From the NCBI RefSeq assembly GCF_002354895.1, contig NZ_CP023439.1:3844001-3908000 (forward strand): a stretch of 64,000 nucleotides of DNA. Reading direction: 5' to 3'. How positions within the stretch are numbered: the first letter of the stretch is position 1; every line of letters starts with the position of its first letter. The notes under the pieces are model-generated. The model searched no databases. It saw only the letters and a program-made list of their open reading frames with translations, and was not told where the DNA came from. Positions 38,704 to 48,193 of the stretch are shown piece after piece. A program made the translations under genes and the position numbers. Source of the stretch: Thauera sp. K11. GTDB taxonomy: Bacteria; Pseudomonadota; Gammaproteobacteria; Burkholderiales; Rhodocyclaceae.

Positions 38704-40772
38704 GCGCGCGCCACCTCGACCAGGCAGTCGTAGAAGATCGGCCCGCCGCCCATGTCGGTGGAGGCGGACGACGTCACCGCGTTGGCGTTGTTGCCGTCGC
38801 CGGAGAGCTTCTGCCACCACACCGAGGGGCTCACCACCACGCCGCGCCGCACGTCGGTGGTGACCACCGCGCGCGCATGGAACTCGCCGCGGTCGTTGTG
38901 GATGCGCAGCCGCTCGCCGTCGGCGATGCCGCGCGCCGCCGCGTCCTCGGGGTGGATCTGCAGCTTCGGCCCGCCTTCCCCGTCGCGAAAGCGCGGCAGG
39001 TTGGCGAAGCTGGTGTTGAGGAAATTGCGCGCCGGCGGCGTGATCAGCGCCAGCGGATAGCGCGCCGCCAGCACCGGGTTGCTGACGGGCGACTCGGCCG
39101 GCGGGTGCCAGGCCGGCAGCGGGTCCAGCCCCATCCGGGCGAGCAGGCCGGAATGGAACTCGCACCTGCCCGAGGGCGTCGGGAAGCCGCCTTCGGCAAA
39201 GGGCGCGAACGGCTGCGGCAGGTTGAGCCGGGCCCAGCCGCGCTCGGCGAGCCGTGCCGGCGTCACGCCCAGCGCACGCTGGTCTCCTGGCCTGAACGCA
39301 GCCGCGGCGAGTTCGTCGTCCGATTCGAACAGCGCCGGCTCGGTGAAGCCCATGCGCGCGGCGAGCAGCCGGAACACCTCGGTGTTCGGCTTGGCTTCGC
39401 CCAGCGGCTCGATCGCCGGGTAGTTGGCGACCGCATACAGGTGGCCGTAGGTGCCATGCACGTCGCGATGCTCGAGCTGGCTGGTGGCCGGCAGCAAGAT
39501 GTCGGCATAGTCGGCGGTATCGGTCTGGAACAGTTCGTGCACGACGCAGAACAGGTCCTCGCGCGCGAAGCCCGCCTTCACCCGGTTGCTGTCGGGTGCC
39601 ACCGCGACGGGATTCGAGTTGTACACGTAGAGGGCGCGGATCGGCGGGTCGCGGGTCTCGAGCAGCGCATCGCCGATGAAGGCCATGTTGATCGTGCGCG
39701 GCGGCCGCGCATCCCGCGGATAGAGGTCCGGCCGCTGCAGCGCCTTGTGGTCGATCGGGAAATTGCCCGAGGTCGACAGCAGCGCGCCGCCGGCGGCATG
39801 GCGCCAGGCGCCGGTCAGCGCGGGCAGGCAGGCGATGTTGCGCACCGCCATGCCGCCGCCGGCGCAGCGGTTGAGGCCGTAGTTGAGGCGGATCAGCGCA
39901 GGGCTGGCGGTGCCGTATTCGCGCGCCAGGCTGCGGATCGTGTCCGCCGACAGGCCGGTCAGCGGCGCCGCCCATTCCGGGGTGCAGGCGCGCACGCGCC
40001 CGGCGAGCGCGGCGAAGCCGACGGTATGGCGAGCGATGTAGTCGTGGTCGAGCAGGTCGTCGACGATCAGCACCTGCATCATCGCCAGCGCCAGCGCGCC
40101 GTCGGTGCCCGGCCAGGGCGCGAGATGCACGTCGCACTTGGCGGCGGTCTCCGAACGGCGCGGATCGATGCAGACGAGCTTCGCGCCGCGGCGCCTGGCC
40201 TCCTGCAGGTGACGCCAGCCATGCAGGTTGGACACCACCGGGTTGCCACCCCAGATGAGGATCAGCCTCGCGCCGGCCACCGCCTCCGGGTCGGTGCCGA
40301 TCGAGGCGCCCACCGTCGCCTTCCAGCCCAGGGCGCCGGCCGAGGCACAGATCGTGCGGTCGAGCAGCGACGCGCCCAGGCGATGGAAGAAACGCCGGTC
40401 CAGGCTCTCGCCCTGCACCAGCCCCATCGTGCCAGCATAGCTGTAGGGCAGGATCGCGCGCGGATCGTCGGCGGCGATCGCGCGGAACTTCGCCGCGATG
40501 GTGTCGAGCGCCTCGTCCCACGAGATGCGCTCGAACCGTCCCTCGCCCTTGCGCCCGACGCGCTTCATCGGGTAGCGCAGCCGCTGGTCCGAATACACGC
40601 GGTCGAGGTAGTGCGCGACCTTGGTGCACAGCGTGCCGTTGGTGAAGGGCATGTCGGACGCGCCGCGGATCTTCACCGCGCGCCCTTCGGCGACGGTGAC
40701 CTCCATCGCGCAGGTGTCGGGGCAGTCGTGCGGACAGGCGGCGCGGACCACGGCGTGCGGTGCTTTGCTCAT
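38700..40772 (-). CDS. Molybdopterin-dependent oxidoreductase of the DMSO reductase family
   Basis: A 690-residue cytoplasmic protein without a Tat signal. N-terminal [4Fe-4S] motif C13-x3-C17-x3-C21-x27-C49 (CPHDCPDTC..TLCTK), then the Mo-bis-MGD domains (IWGGNPVVSNLHGW, VYNSNPVAVAPDSNRV, LLPATSQLEHRDVHGTYGH) and a C-terminal dinucleotide-binding domain. Substrate unknown. No partner Fe-S or membrane subunit is adjacent, so it probably works alone or with a distant partner. ATG 40772 was chosen because it directly precedes the Cys motif; an upstream in-frame stretch looks non-coding. Confidence 0.88.
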   Translation of the reverse strand: MSKAPHAVVRAACPHDCPDTCAMEVTVAEGRAVKIRGASDMPFTNGTLCTKVAHYLDRVYSDQRLRYPMKRVGRKGEGRFERISWDEALDTIAAKFRAIAADDPRAILPYSYAGTMGLVQGESLDRRFFHRLGASLLDRTICASAGALGWKATVGASIGTDPEAVAGARLILIWGGNPVVSNLHGWRHLQEARRRGAKLVCIDPRRSETAAKCDVHLAPWPGTDGALALAMMQVLIVDDLLDHDYIARHTVGFAALAGRVRACTPEWAAPLTGLSADTIRSLAREYGTASPALIRLNYGLNRCAGGGMAVRNIACLPALTGAWRHAAGGALLSTSGNFPIDHKALQRPDLYPRDARPPRTINMAFIGDALLETRDPPIRALYVYNSNPVAVAPDSNRVKAGFAREDLFCVVHELFQTDTADYADILLPATSQLEHRDVHGTYGHLYAVANYPAIEPLGEAKPNTEVFRLLAARMGFTEPALFESDDELAAAAFRPGDQRALGVTPARLAERGWARLNLPQPFAPFAEGGFPTPSGRCEFHSGLLARMGLDPLPAWHPPAESPVSNPVLAARYPLALITPPARNFLNTSFANLPRFRDGEGGPKLQIHPEDAAARGIADGERLRIHNDRGEFHARAVVTTDVRRGVVVSPSVWWQKLSGDGNNANAVTSSASTDMGGGPIFYDCLVEVARA

Positions 40773-40860
40773 CGGTTCATCCCGCGGGTTTCGGGCCGGG
40801 GCCTGCGGCGCAGGACAGCCCCGGGGCCATGCGCGCGGGCGTGCGGCCGGCAACCGGCCG

Positions 40861-41526
40861 TCAGCGCCTCGGCGGCTGTGGAGAAGAGGAACGGGGAGCC
40901 GGCCGGGTGAGTTCGACATAGCGGCGCCTGTCCTCTTCGAAGCGGTTGCGTACCGCCTCGCGTTCGCGCACCTTCACGTCGATGACCATGCGCTGCGCGA
41001 CGATCTCGCCATCGAGATTGCGGATGTCCTCGGCGATGTCCTGCCGCACGTGGCGCACATCGCTCGTCGCCGCCTCCTGGATCAGGTCGCGCTGGCGCTG
41101 CGTCAGGTCGGCTTCGCGCTGGCGCAGGGTTTCGATCGCCCGGTCGAGTTCGGCCAGCGCCCGGTCGCGCCGCATGTCGAGGTCGTCGAGGCTGCGGTAG
41201 GTCTCGAGCAGCGCACGGTCGATGCGCTGCTGCTTCAGCGCCTCGGCCTCCAGCAGGCGGCGGCGGCGCTGTTCCTCTTCCCGCTTCGCGGCCTCCTCCG
41301 CCGTCAGCGGTACCTGCACTTCGCGCCGCACCGTGCCCTGCGGGCTGAGTTCGCGGTACGCGCGCCCGTAGCAGGCACCCGGCAACACGTCGCCGCAGAT
41401 CGGCTGGCCGCCCACCTCGCAGCAGAAGATGCTCTTGGTCACCTGCGCCGCGGCCGGCGATGCGCAGGCCAGCGGCACGAGCAGCGCGGCGGCAAAGGCG
41501 AGATCAGCGAGGCGACGTGATCCCAT
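40861..41526 (-). CDS. Secreted coiled-coil protein of unknown function
   Basis: A 221-residue protein with signal peptide ([22 protein letters not shown], cleavage near AAAQ), a short Cys-containing N-terminal motif ([21 protein letters not shown]), then a long charged coiled coil (about 75-205; [38 protein letters not shown]) and a proline-rich tail. Likely periplasmic. It overlaps pyrE by 23 nt. A 7-bp hairpin (40844-40860) follows the stop. No family recognised. Confidence 0.72.
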   Translation of the reverse strand: MGSRRLADLAFAAALLVPLACASPAAAQVTKSIFCCEVGGQPICGDVLPGACYGRAYRELSPQGTVRREVQVPLTAEEAAKREEEQRRRRLLEAEALKQQRIDRALLETYRSLDDLDMRRDRALAELDRAIETLRQREADLTQRQRDLIQEAATSDVRHVRQDIAEDIRNLDGEIVAQRMVIDVKVREREAVRNRFEEDRRRYVELTRPAPRSSSPQPPRR

Positions 41527-42151
41527 AGGTATTCCGGTAGCCCTTCACGGCATCGAGGTTCGCGGCAAGCTCGGGACTGTCCGCCAGGAAGGCGATCAGA
41601 TCCTCCAGCGTCGCGACTGCGACCACGGGGATGCCGAAGGTCTCCGTCACCTCCTGCACCGCGGACAGCGTTCCGTTGCCGCGCTCCATGCGGTCCAGCG
41701 CGATCACGACGCCTGCGGGAACCGCACCGGCGGCACGGATGATCTCGACCGACTCGCGCACCGAGGTGCCGGCGGAGATGACGTCGTCGAGGATCAGCAC
41801 GCGCCCGGCAAGCGGCGCACCGATCAGCGTGCCGCCCTCGCCGTGGTCCTTGGCTTCCTTGCGGTTGAAGGCGAACGGCAGGCTCGCTCCCTCCTCGGCC
41901 AGGCGGATGGCGGTACCCGCCACCAGCGGAATGCCCTTGTAGGCCGGGCCGAACAGCATGTCGCAGTCGATATCCGAGGCGCGGATGGCGCGGGCATAGT
42001 AGCCGCACAGCTCGCGAAACGAAGCGCCGTCGTCGAACAGCCCGGCGTTGAAGAAGTACGGCGAGCTGCGCCCCGCCTTGGTGATGAAGGTACCGAAGCG
42101 AAGGACGCCCTTGCGGCAGGCGAGTGAGATGAAATCCCGGCTAAAATCCAC
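41504..42151 (-). CDS. pyrE: Orotate phosphoribosyltransferase
   Basis: A 215-residue type I phosphoribosyltransferase for pyrimidine synthesis, making OMP from orotate and PRPP. PRPP motif [17 protein letters not shown], hood motifs [11 protein letters not shown] and [14 protein letters not shown]-terminal [17 protein letters not shown]. Normal length. Divergent from the exonuclease III gene with 40 bp between, an arrangement also seen in other betaproteobacteria. Confidence 0.96.
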   Translation of the reverse strand: MDFSRDFISLACRKGVLRFGTFITKAGRSSPYFFNAGLFDDGASFRELCGYYARAIRASDIDCDMLFGPAYKGIPLVAGTAIRLAEEGASLPFAFNRKEAKDHGEGGTLIGAPLAGRVLILDDVISAGTSVRESVEIIRAAGAVPAGVVIALDRMERGNGTLSAVQEVTETFGIPVVAVATLEDLIAFLADSPELAANLDAVKGYRNTYGITSPR

Positions 42152-42191
42152 GGTTCAGGCTGCAGTGCAGCGAGGAATTGGAAACCCGTCC

Positions 42192-42974
42192 ATGTTACGC
42201 ATCATCTCCCTCAACCTCAACGGCGTCCGCTCGGCCACCACGAAGGGTTTTCTCGACTGGCTGCCGGCCCAGGACGCCGACATCGTCTGCCTGCAGGAAC
42301 TGAAGGCGCAGGCGGCGGACATGAGCGATGCGATGCGCGCGCCGGCAGGCTACTCGGGCTGGTTCCACCATGCCGAGAAGAAGGGCTACAGCGGCGTGGG
42401 CATATACAGCAGGCATGCGCCCAACCGCGTCGTCGAGGGTCTGGGCATCGCCGACATCGATGCCGAGGGGCGCTATCTGCAGCTCGACTTCGGCCCGCTG
42501 TCGGTCGTGTCGCTGTACCTGCCGTCCGGCTCGAGTTCTGACGAGCGCCAGCAGATCAAGTTCGGCTTCATGGAACGCTTCGCGCCGCACCTGGCCGCGC
42601 TGCGCGCGAGCGGGCGCGAGGTGGTGATCTGCGGCGACTGGAACATCGCCCACCGCGAGATCGACCTCAAGAACTGGAAGAGCAACCAGACGAACTCCGG
42701 CTTCCTGCCCGAGGAGCGCGCCTGGCTGTCGGGCCTGTTCGACGACCAGGGCTGGATAGACGTGTATCGCCGCCTCCATCCGGACACGACCGGCGAGAGC
42801 TACACCTGGTGGTCCAACCGCGGCCAGGCGTGGGCGAAGAACGTGGGCTGGCGCATCGACTACCACCTCGCGACGCCGGGCATCGCCGGCACCGCGAAGT
42901 CGGCCGGCGTCTACAAGGAACAGCGCTTCAGCGACCACGCGCCGCTGACCGTCGACTACGACTGGCCGCTGTAG
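42192..42974 (+). CDS. Exodeoxyribonuclease III / AP endonuclease
   Basis: A 260-residue EEP-family nuclease for base-excision repair. Motifs: N7 region ISLNLNGVRSA, catalytic E in CLQELKAQ, GDWNIAHREIDLKN, RIDYHLATP and terminal FSDHAPLTVDYDW. No signal peptide. It converges on the hemerythrin gene with 11 bp between stops. Confidence 0.94.
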   Translation: MLRIISLNLNGVRSATTKGFLDWLPAQDADIVCLQELKAQAADMSDAMRAPAGYSGWFHHAEKKGYSGVGIYSRHAPNRVVEGLGIADIDAEGRYLQLDFGPLSVVSLYLPSGSSSDERQQIKFGFMERFAPHLAALRASGREVVICGDWNIAHREIDLKNWKSNQTNSGFLPEERAWLSGLFDDQGWIDVYRRLHPDTTGESYTWWSNRGQAWAKNVGWRIDYHLATPGIAGTAKSAGVYKEQRFSDHAPLTVDYDWPL

Positions 42975-42985
42975 CGGCGGGCCGC

Positions 42986-43558
42986 TCAGCCCGGCCCCAG
43001 CCCCACCGGCGCCGGCGCGATGTTCACGATCTTCGAGAACAGTTGTTCGTACTCGCCCGCCGCCCCTTTCCACGGATTCTCGTTGGACAGGAAGGCGGCG
43101 TCGATCGCGGCCCAGTCCTCGCCGGTGAGATGCTTCTCGGCCAGCGGGAAGACCTCGTGCTCTTCCTTGTTCATGTGCTTCCACTCGGCCTCGACGTACT
43201 CGTCCACCGCCGCCTTGAAGGCCGCGAAACCCGCCTCGCCCGCCCGCTCGTACTGCAGCATCGCCGCCTCGAGCGCACGGATGCGCGCATCGCCGAGGCG
43301 GTGCTCGGCCTCCAGCGCCTCGATCGCCGGCAGCGCCTCGGCGCAGCGCTGGCGCAGCCGCGCGAACAGGTACTCGTCTTCCTTCGGGTGATGCACCTTT
43401 TCCGGCACCTTGTCGATGTACTCGATCATGGCGCGGAACAGCACGAAATCGGGCTTCATCCTGCCGGCCTCGATGCCTGCCACGATCTGGCGCAGGCCAT
43501 GCATCATCGCCGCGATCGCACGGTGCTCGCCGTGAATGATGTTCAGTGATTTGTTCAT
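42986..43558 (-). CDS. Hemerythrin-domain protein
   Basis: A 190-residue four-helix protein with the His/Glu pattern of HHE hemerythrins: HGEHRAIAAMM (helix 1), HHPKEDEYLF (helix 2), EAEHRLGDARIRAL, and HMNKEEHEVFPLAEKH (helix 4). Such proteins bind O2 or NO at a diiron site, or act in iron-sulfur repair. It starts 11 bp after livF with GAGGAG before ATG 43558, so it is probably the last gene of the liv operon. Confidence 0.9.
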   Translation of the reverse strand: MNKSLNIIHGEHRAIAAMMHGLRQIVAGIEAGRMKPDFVLFRAMIEYIDKVPEKVHHPKEDEYLFARLRQRCAEALPAIEALEAEHRLGDARIRALEAAMLQYERAGEAGFAAFKAAVDEYVEAEWKHMNKEEHEVFPLAEKHLTGEDWAAIDAAFLSNENPWKGAAGEYEQLFSKIVNIAPAPVGLGPG

Positions 43559-43569
43559 GCCGATTCTCC

Positions 43570-44289
43570 TCAGTGCCCCACCCCGAGATGCTTCTGGATC
43601 AGTTCCGGGTCGGCCCGCACTTCGTCGCTGGTGCCGTCGAACACCACCTCGCCCTTGACCAGGATCATCGCCCGGTCGCAGATGCTGGTGACCGCCGCAT
43701 GGTTCTTGTCCACGATCATCGTGGCGATCCCCGTCTTGCGGATCTCTTTCACGATACGCCAGATTTCCATCGCGATCAGCGGCGCCAGGCCCTCGGTGGC
43801 CTCGTCCAGGATCAGCAGATCCGGGTTGGTCATCAGCGCGCGGCCGATGGTGAGCATCTGCTGCTCGCCGCCCGACAGTTGCCAGCCACCGTTGTTGATG
43901 CGCTCGCCCAGCCGCGGAAAGGTCTCCATGACCCGCTCGAAGGTCCAGTTGCGCTGGCCATCGACACCGGCACGCGCCGACATCAGCAGGTTCTCGCGCA
44001 CCGTCAGGCTCTTGAAGATGCCCCTCCCCTCCGGCACGTAGGCGATGCCCTGCTGGGCGGTGCGGTAGGTCGTCGCCCTGGTGTAGTCGTCGCCGCGGAC
44101 CCGCACGATGCCGTGGCGCGGACGCACGATGCCGAGCATGCTCTTGATCAGCGTCGACTTGCCCATGCCGTTGCGCCCCATCAGCGCGATGCCCTCGCCC
44201 TGGCGGATGTGGAAGTCGATGCCGTGCAGGATGTGGCTGGCGCCGTAGTAGGTATGCAGTTCCTTCGCTTCTAGCAGCATGTTAGACAT
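43570..44289 (-). CDS. livF: LivF-type ABC transporter ATPase
   Basis: A 239-residue ATPase: Walker A GRNGMGKST, signature LSGGEQQMLTIGRAL, Walker B LLILDEATEGLAP. The GRNGMGKST form is typical of LivF. It forms the motor with LivG for uptake of branched-chain amino acids or, in this bacterial group, often of aromatic or other carboxylates. Start ATG 44289 (GAGGA upstream) overlaps livG by 8 bp. Confidence 0.92.
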   Translation of the reverse strand: MSNMLLEAKELHTYYGASHILHGIDFHIRQGEGIALMGRNGMGKSTLIKSMLGIVRPRHGIVRVRGDDYTRATTYRTAQQGIAYVPEGRGIFKSLTVRENLLMSARAGVDGQRNWTFERVMETFPRLGERINNGGWQLSGGEQQMLTIGRALMTNPDLLILDEATEGLAPLIAMEIWRIVKEIRKTGIATMIVDKNHAAVTSICDRAMILVKGEVVFDGTSDEVRADPELIQKHLGVGH

Positions 44290-45058
44290 GGAAGCTGTCC
44301 TCCGTACCGAGATAGGCTTGCTGGACCGCCACGCTGGCCTTGATCTGCGCGGGCGGCCCGCATTCGAGCATCTGGCCGTTGACCATCACGGTGATGACGT
44401 CGGCCACCGCGAACACCGCATCCATGTCGTGTTCGACGAGCAGGATGCCGCGCGTCGTGCGCAGCCGCTTGAGCAGTTCGACCATCTTCGCCGACTCGTC
44501 CGAGCCCATGCCCGCCAGCGGCTCGTCGAGCAGCAGCACCTGCGCATCGGTGGCCAGCACCATGGCGATCTCGAGCTGGCGCTGTTCGCCGTGGCTCAGT
44601 ACGCCGGACGCCCAGTCCACCCGCCCGCCGAGCCCAGCCTCCTCGATGCAGGCGCGCGCCTTCTCGAGCGCCCACTTCTGCTCCATTGCCTTGCTGAAGA
44701 GCCGCCACGGCTGCTGCTTGCGCGACTGCGCCGCCAGCCGCACGTTCTCGAGCACGGTAAACTGCGGAAAGATGTTGGTGCGCTGGTAGCTGCGCCCGAT
44801 GCCCACCCGCGAGCGCTGCGCCGCCGACAGCCCGGTGATGTCCCGGCCCATGAAGTCGATGGTGCCTTCGCTCGGCGGCAGATCGCCCGACAGCATGTTG
44901 ATGCAGGTCGACTTGCCCGCGCCGTTGGGGCCGAGCAGCACGTGGATCATGCCGCGCGCGATGCTCACGCTGACGTCCTGGTTGGCCACCAGCCCGCCGA
45001 AGCGGCGGGTGAGCTTGTTCGCCTGCAGCAGGATTTCGCCCGTCTTCGCCTCGTTCAT
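44282..45058 (-). CDS. livG: LivG-type ABC transporter ATPase
   Basis: A 258-residue ATPase: Walker A GPNGAGKST, the long LivG insertion after the Q-loop (IGRSYQRTNIFPQFTVLENV), signature LSHGEQRQLEIAM (LSHGE is usual for LivG), Walker B VLLLDEPLAGM, H-loop EHDMDAVF. It overlaps livM by 4 bp. Confidence 0.93.
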   Translation of the reverse strand: MNEAKTGEILLQANKLTRRFGGLVANQDVSVSIARGMIHVLLGPNGAGKSTCINMLSGDLPPSEGTIDFMGRDITGLSAAQRSRVGIGRSYQRTNIFPQFTVLENVRLAAQSRKQQPWRLFSKAMEQKWALEKARACIEEAGLGGRVDWASGVLSHGEQRQLEIAMVLATDAQVLLLDEPLAGMGSDESAKMVELLKRLRTTRGILLVEHDMDAVFAVADVITVMVNGQMLECGPPAQIKASVAVQQAYLGTEDSFHV

Positions 45059-46020
45059 TTGCCTTCCCCTCCCTGCAACGCCCGCCGGATGCGCCCCGGC
45101 ACGCTGGACAGGCCGCCCGGCAGGAACAGCACGAGGGCGACGATCACCCCGCCCATCAGCAATTGCCAGTGCTCGGTCCAGCTTTCGAACACGCCCCGCA
45201 TGCCCTCGAAGGCGAAGGCGCCGACGATGGCCCCCACGAGGTTGCCCATGCCGCCCAGGATCACCATCAGCAGCACGTTGCCCGATTCGTGCCACGACAG
45301 CAGCTCCGGGGTCACGAAGCCGAACAGCACGGCATACAGGAAGCCCGCCACCCCGCCGAGGGCGCCGGCCAGCGTGAAGGCTCCCAGCTTGTAGCGGAAG
45401 GTCAGGTAGCCCATCGACTGCATGCGGTGCTCGTTGCTCTTGATGCCCACCAGCACCCGCCCGAACTGCGACTGCAGCACCCGGCCGAGGAACAGGTAGA
45501 CGAGCACCATCGTCACCAGGATGAAGTAATACTGGTGATGGCCATCGCCCAGATCGAACGGCTCCCAGCCGCCGATCGCCGCCGACGGCTTGACGTTGAG
45601 GTAGATGCCGTCCGAGCCGCCGCCCACCGGGGTGTCGTGGAACACGAAATACGCCATCTGCGCGAAGGCGAGCGTCACCATGATGAAGTAGATGCCCTTG
45701 GTCCGGAGCACGAAGAGGCCGATCACCAGGGCCGCCAGCGCGGACAGCCCGACGGCCGCCGGGAACAGGAGCCACAGGTTGGCCGCCTCGTACTTCGGGC
45801 TCAGCAACGCCGCCGCATAGGCTGCAATGCCGAAGTAGGCGGCATGGCCGAAGCTGACCAGGCCGGTGAAGCCCACCAGCAGGTCCAGGCTCATCGCGAA
45901 GATTGCCATCACCAGCATCTTCGCGATCATTTCGACGTAGAAGGACTCGCCCGTCAGCGGCACACAGGCCAGAGCCGCCAGCGCCACCAGCTTGAGAATC
46001 AGGGAAGCTTGCGTGTTCAT
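45055..46020 (-). CDS. livM: LivM-type ABC transporter permease
   Basis: A 321-residue inner-membrane permease with about nine hydrophobic segments. Family marks: MSLDLLVGFTGLVSFGHAAYFGIAAYAAA and the EAA-like cytoplasmic loop RVLVGIKSNEHRMQSMGY. It pairs with LivH. livH ends 4 bp upstream. Confidence 0.92.
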   Translation of the reverse strand: MNTQASLILKLVALAALACVPLTGESFYVEMIAKMLVMAIFAMSLDLLVGFTGLVSFGHAAYFGIAAYAAALLSPKYEAANLWLLFPAAVGLSALAALVIGLFVLRTKGIYFIMVTLAFAQMAYFVFHDTPVGGGSDGIYLNVKPSAAIGGWEPFDLGDGHHQYYFILVTMVLVYLFLGRVLQSQFGRVLVGIKSNEHRMQSMGYLTFRYKLGAFTLAGALGGVAGFLYAVLFGFVTPELLSWHESGNVLLMVILGGMGNLVGAIVGAFAFEGMRGVFESWTEHWQLLMGGVIVALVLFLPGGLSSVPGRIRRALQGGEGK

Positions 46021-46024
46021 GGTC

Positions 46025-46891
46025 TCAGCCCTTCTTCAGGATGCCTTCGGGACGCCACAGCAGCACCACGGCCATCACCAGGTACACCACCATGCCCGAG
46101 ATCTCCGGCAGCAGCACCTTGCCGAAGGTGTCCGCAAAACCGACGATGAGCGCCGCCACCAGCGCCCCCCATACCGAACCGATGCCGCCGATCACCACGA
46201 TCACGAAAGAGATGATCAGCACCTGGCTGCCCATGTTCGGGAACACCGACGAGATCGGCGCGGCCAGCATGCCGGCCAGCGCCGCCAGCGCCACGCCGAG
46301 CGCGAACACGACGCGATAGATCATGTTGATGTTGATGCCCAGCGCCTCGACCATGGTGCGGTCGTCATTGCCCGCACGGATCATCATGCCCAGCCGGGTA
46401 CGCTGGATGACGATGTACAGCGCGACCGCCAGCACGATGCACACCACCGAGATCGCCAGCCGGTAGACCGGGTAGGTCATGACGTCGGTGAGCTGGATCG
46501 AAGCATCCAGGAAGGCGGGAATGTCCACGCCATGCACGTCGTTGTCCACCAGCAGGCTGCGCAGTTCCTCGAACACCAGGATCAGGCCATAGGTGAGCAG
46601 CACCTGCTGGAGGTGGTCACGCTTGTAAAGGTGCGAGAACAGTGCCCATTCGAGGAAGGCGCCGAAGATCAGCGCCAGCGGAATGCCGAGCACGACCGCC
46701 AGCACCAGGCTGCCGGTGGCGCTCGTCAGCACGAAGGCGAGGTAGGCGCCGATCATGTAGAAGCTGCCGTGCGCCAGGTTGATGATGCCCATGATGCCGA
46801 AGACGAGCGTCAGGCCGCTTGCCACGAGGAACAGCAGCAGGCCGTACTGCAAGGCGTTCAGCGTCTGGATCAGGAAGGTTGCGAAATCCAT
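46025..46891 (-). CDS. livH: LivH-type ABC transporter permease
   Basis: A 289-residue permease with about eight membrane segments; MDFATFLIQTLNALQYGLLLF, LVFGIMGIINLAHGSFYMIGA and the loop RTRLGMMIRAGNDDRTMVEALG are typical. ATG 46891 was preferred over 46912 because GGAG sits 6 bases upstream. The gap from livK contains a strong GC hairpin. Confidence 0.92.
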   Translation of the reverse strand: MDFATFLIQTLNALQYGLLLFLVASGLTLVFGIMGIINLAHGSFYMIGAYLAFVLTSATGSLVLAVVLGIPLALIFGAFLEWALFSHLYKRDHLQQVLLTYGLILVFEELRSLLVDNDVHGVDIPAFLDASIQLTDVMTYPVYRLAISVVCIVLAVALYIVIQRTRLGMMIRAGNDDRTMVEALGININMIYRVVFALGVALAALAGMLAAPISSVFPNMGSQVLIISFVIVVIGGIGSVWGALVAALIVGFADTFGKVLLPEISGMVVYLVMAVVLLWRPEGILKKG

Positions 46892-46960
46892 GACGAACTC
46901 CGACCCGGCCATCGCGCGACGTCGCCGGCCGGGGGCAGGATGGAAAGGAGTGGGCACGCA

Positions 46961-46989
46961 GGCGCCGCCGCGGCCGCGCGGCGGGCGCC
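46961..46989 (-). terminator. GC-rich hairpin between livK and livH
   Basis: Arms GGCGCCGCCGCG (46961-46972) and CGCGGCGGGCGCC (46977-46989) pair over 12 bp with one bulged G and a 4-nt loop. No T-run follows on the transcribed strand. Such elements often protect the upstream mRNA or partly stop transcription, so that the binding protein is made in excess over the permease; that role is inferred. Confidence 0.5.
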
Positions 46990-47023
46990 AGGGCCCGCGA
47001 CGCGGCCGCGGCTCGGCCTGTCT

Positions 47024-48193
47024 TTACATCTTGCAGCCGCGCGCCGGGTCCGAGAGCGCCTTGATCGGCGTGCCGATCATCTTGTTGGCGCTCCCCTCGG
47101 CCTGGCGCAGGTAGATGTCCTGCACCGGGTTGTGCGCCTTGGACAGCGTGAAGGCGCCGCGCGGGCTGTCGATCTTGGCGGCCTCCATGCCCTTGATGAC
47201 CGCGTCCTGCTTGGACGGGTCGCCGCCGGCGGCGGCCAGGCCGGCCTGGTAGAGCTGGGCGGCATCGTAGCCCTGCACCGCATAGACGTCGGGCTGTATC
47301 TTGTACGCCTTGGCGTAGTTCAGCCGGAAGGCGGCGTCCTTCTTGTTGTCCAGCCCGTCGGCATAGTGCAGGGTGGTCAGCAGCCCCTTGCCGGCGTCGC
47401 CCATCGCCTCCAGCGTCCCGTCGGTCAGGAAGCCGGAGGCGTAGAGCGGAATCGACGCCTTGAGGCCGGCGGCCGAATAGTCGCGCGCGAACTTCGCCGC
47501 CCCGGCGCCGGCGAAGAACACGAACACTGCGTCGGGCTTGAGCGCGGCTATCTCGGTCAGGAAGGGCTGGAACTCGACGTTCGGGAACGGTAGCGTCATC
47601 TCCTTGACGACCTTGCCGCCCGCCTGCTCGAACGCTTCCTTGAAGCCCTCGATCGACTGCTGGCCCGCGGCATACTTCCAGGTGAGCGTCACCACCTTCT
47701 TGTGCCCCTTCTCCGCAGCCACCTTGCCCATCGCGTAGGCCGGCTGCCAGTTGGTGAAGGAGGTGCGGAACAGCGTCGGCGCACACAGGGGGCCGGTCAG
47801 TTCGTCCGCGCCGGCATTGGGCACGATCATCAGCGTCTTGTTGTCGCGGGCGACCTTGGCCATGGCGAGCGCCACGCCCGAGTGCACCGTGCCCACCAGC
47901 ACATCGACCTTGTCGCGCTTGACCAGCTTGTTGGCGTTCTCGGTCGCCTTGGCCGGATCGGACTCGTCATCGACGGCGTAGTACTCCACCTCCCGCCCGC
48001 CCAGCTTGCCGCCGTTCTCGGTGACGAACTGCTTGAAGCCGTTGGTGATCGCCGCCCCCAGCGCGGCATAGGTGCCGGTCGACGGCAGCATCAGGCCGAC
48101 CTTGATCTTGTCTTCGGCATGGGCGCTGCCGAACGCGGCACCGAGGGCCAGGGAAAGGGCCGTCACGCCGATGATGTGCTTGGTGGGCTGCAT
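47024..48193 (-). CDS. livK: LivK-type periplasmic substrate-binding protein
   Basis: A 389-residue type I periplasmic binding protein. Signal peptide MQPTKHIIGVTALSLALGAAF..AHA, then IKVGLMLPSTGTYAALG, VDVLVGTVHSGVALAMAKVA and YDAAQLYQAGL. ATG 48193 follows GAGGAG. The ligand cannot be read from sequence; branched-chain amino acids or aromatic acids are both known for the family. First gene of livKHMGF. Confidence 0.92.
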   Translation of the reverse strand: MQPTKHIIGVTALSLALGAAFGSAHAEDKIKVGLMLPSTGTYAALGAAITNGFKQFVTENGGKLGGREVEYYAVDDESDPAKATENANKLVKRDKVDVLVGTVHSGVALAMAKVARDNKTLMIVPNAGADELTGPLCAPTLFRTSFTNWQPAYAMGKVAAEKGHKKVVTLTWKYAAGQQSIEGFKEAFEQAGGKVVKEMTLPFPNVEFQPFLTEIAALKPDAVFVFFAGAGAAKFARDYSAAGLKASIPLYASGFLTDGTLEAMGDAGKGLLTTLHYADGLDNKKDAAFRLNYAKAYKIQPDVYAVQGYDAAQLYQAGLAAAGGDPSKQDAVIKGMEAAKIDSPRGAFTLSKAHNPVQDIYLRQAEGSANKMIGTPIKALSDPARGCKM

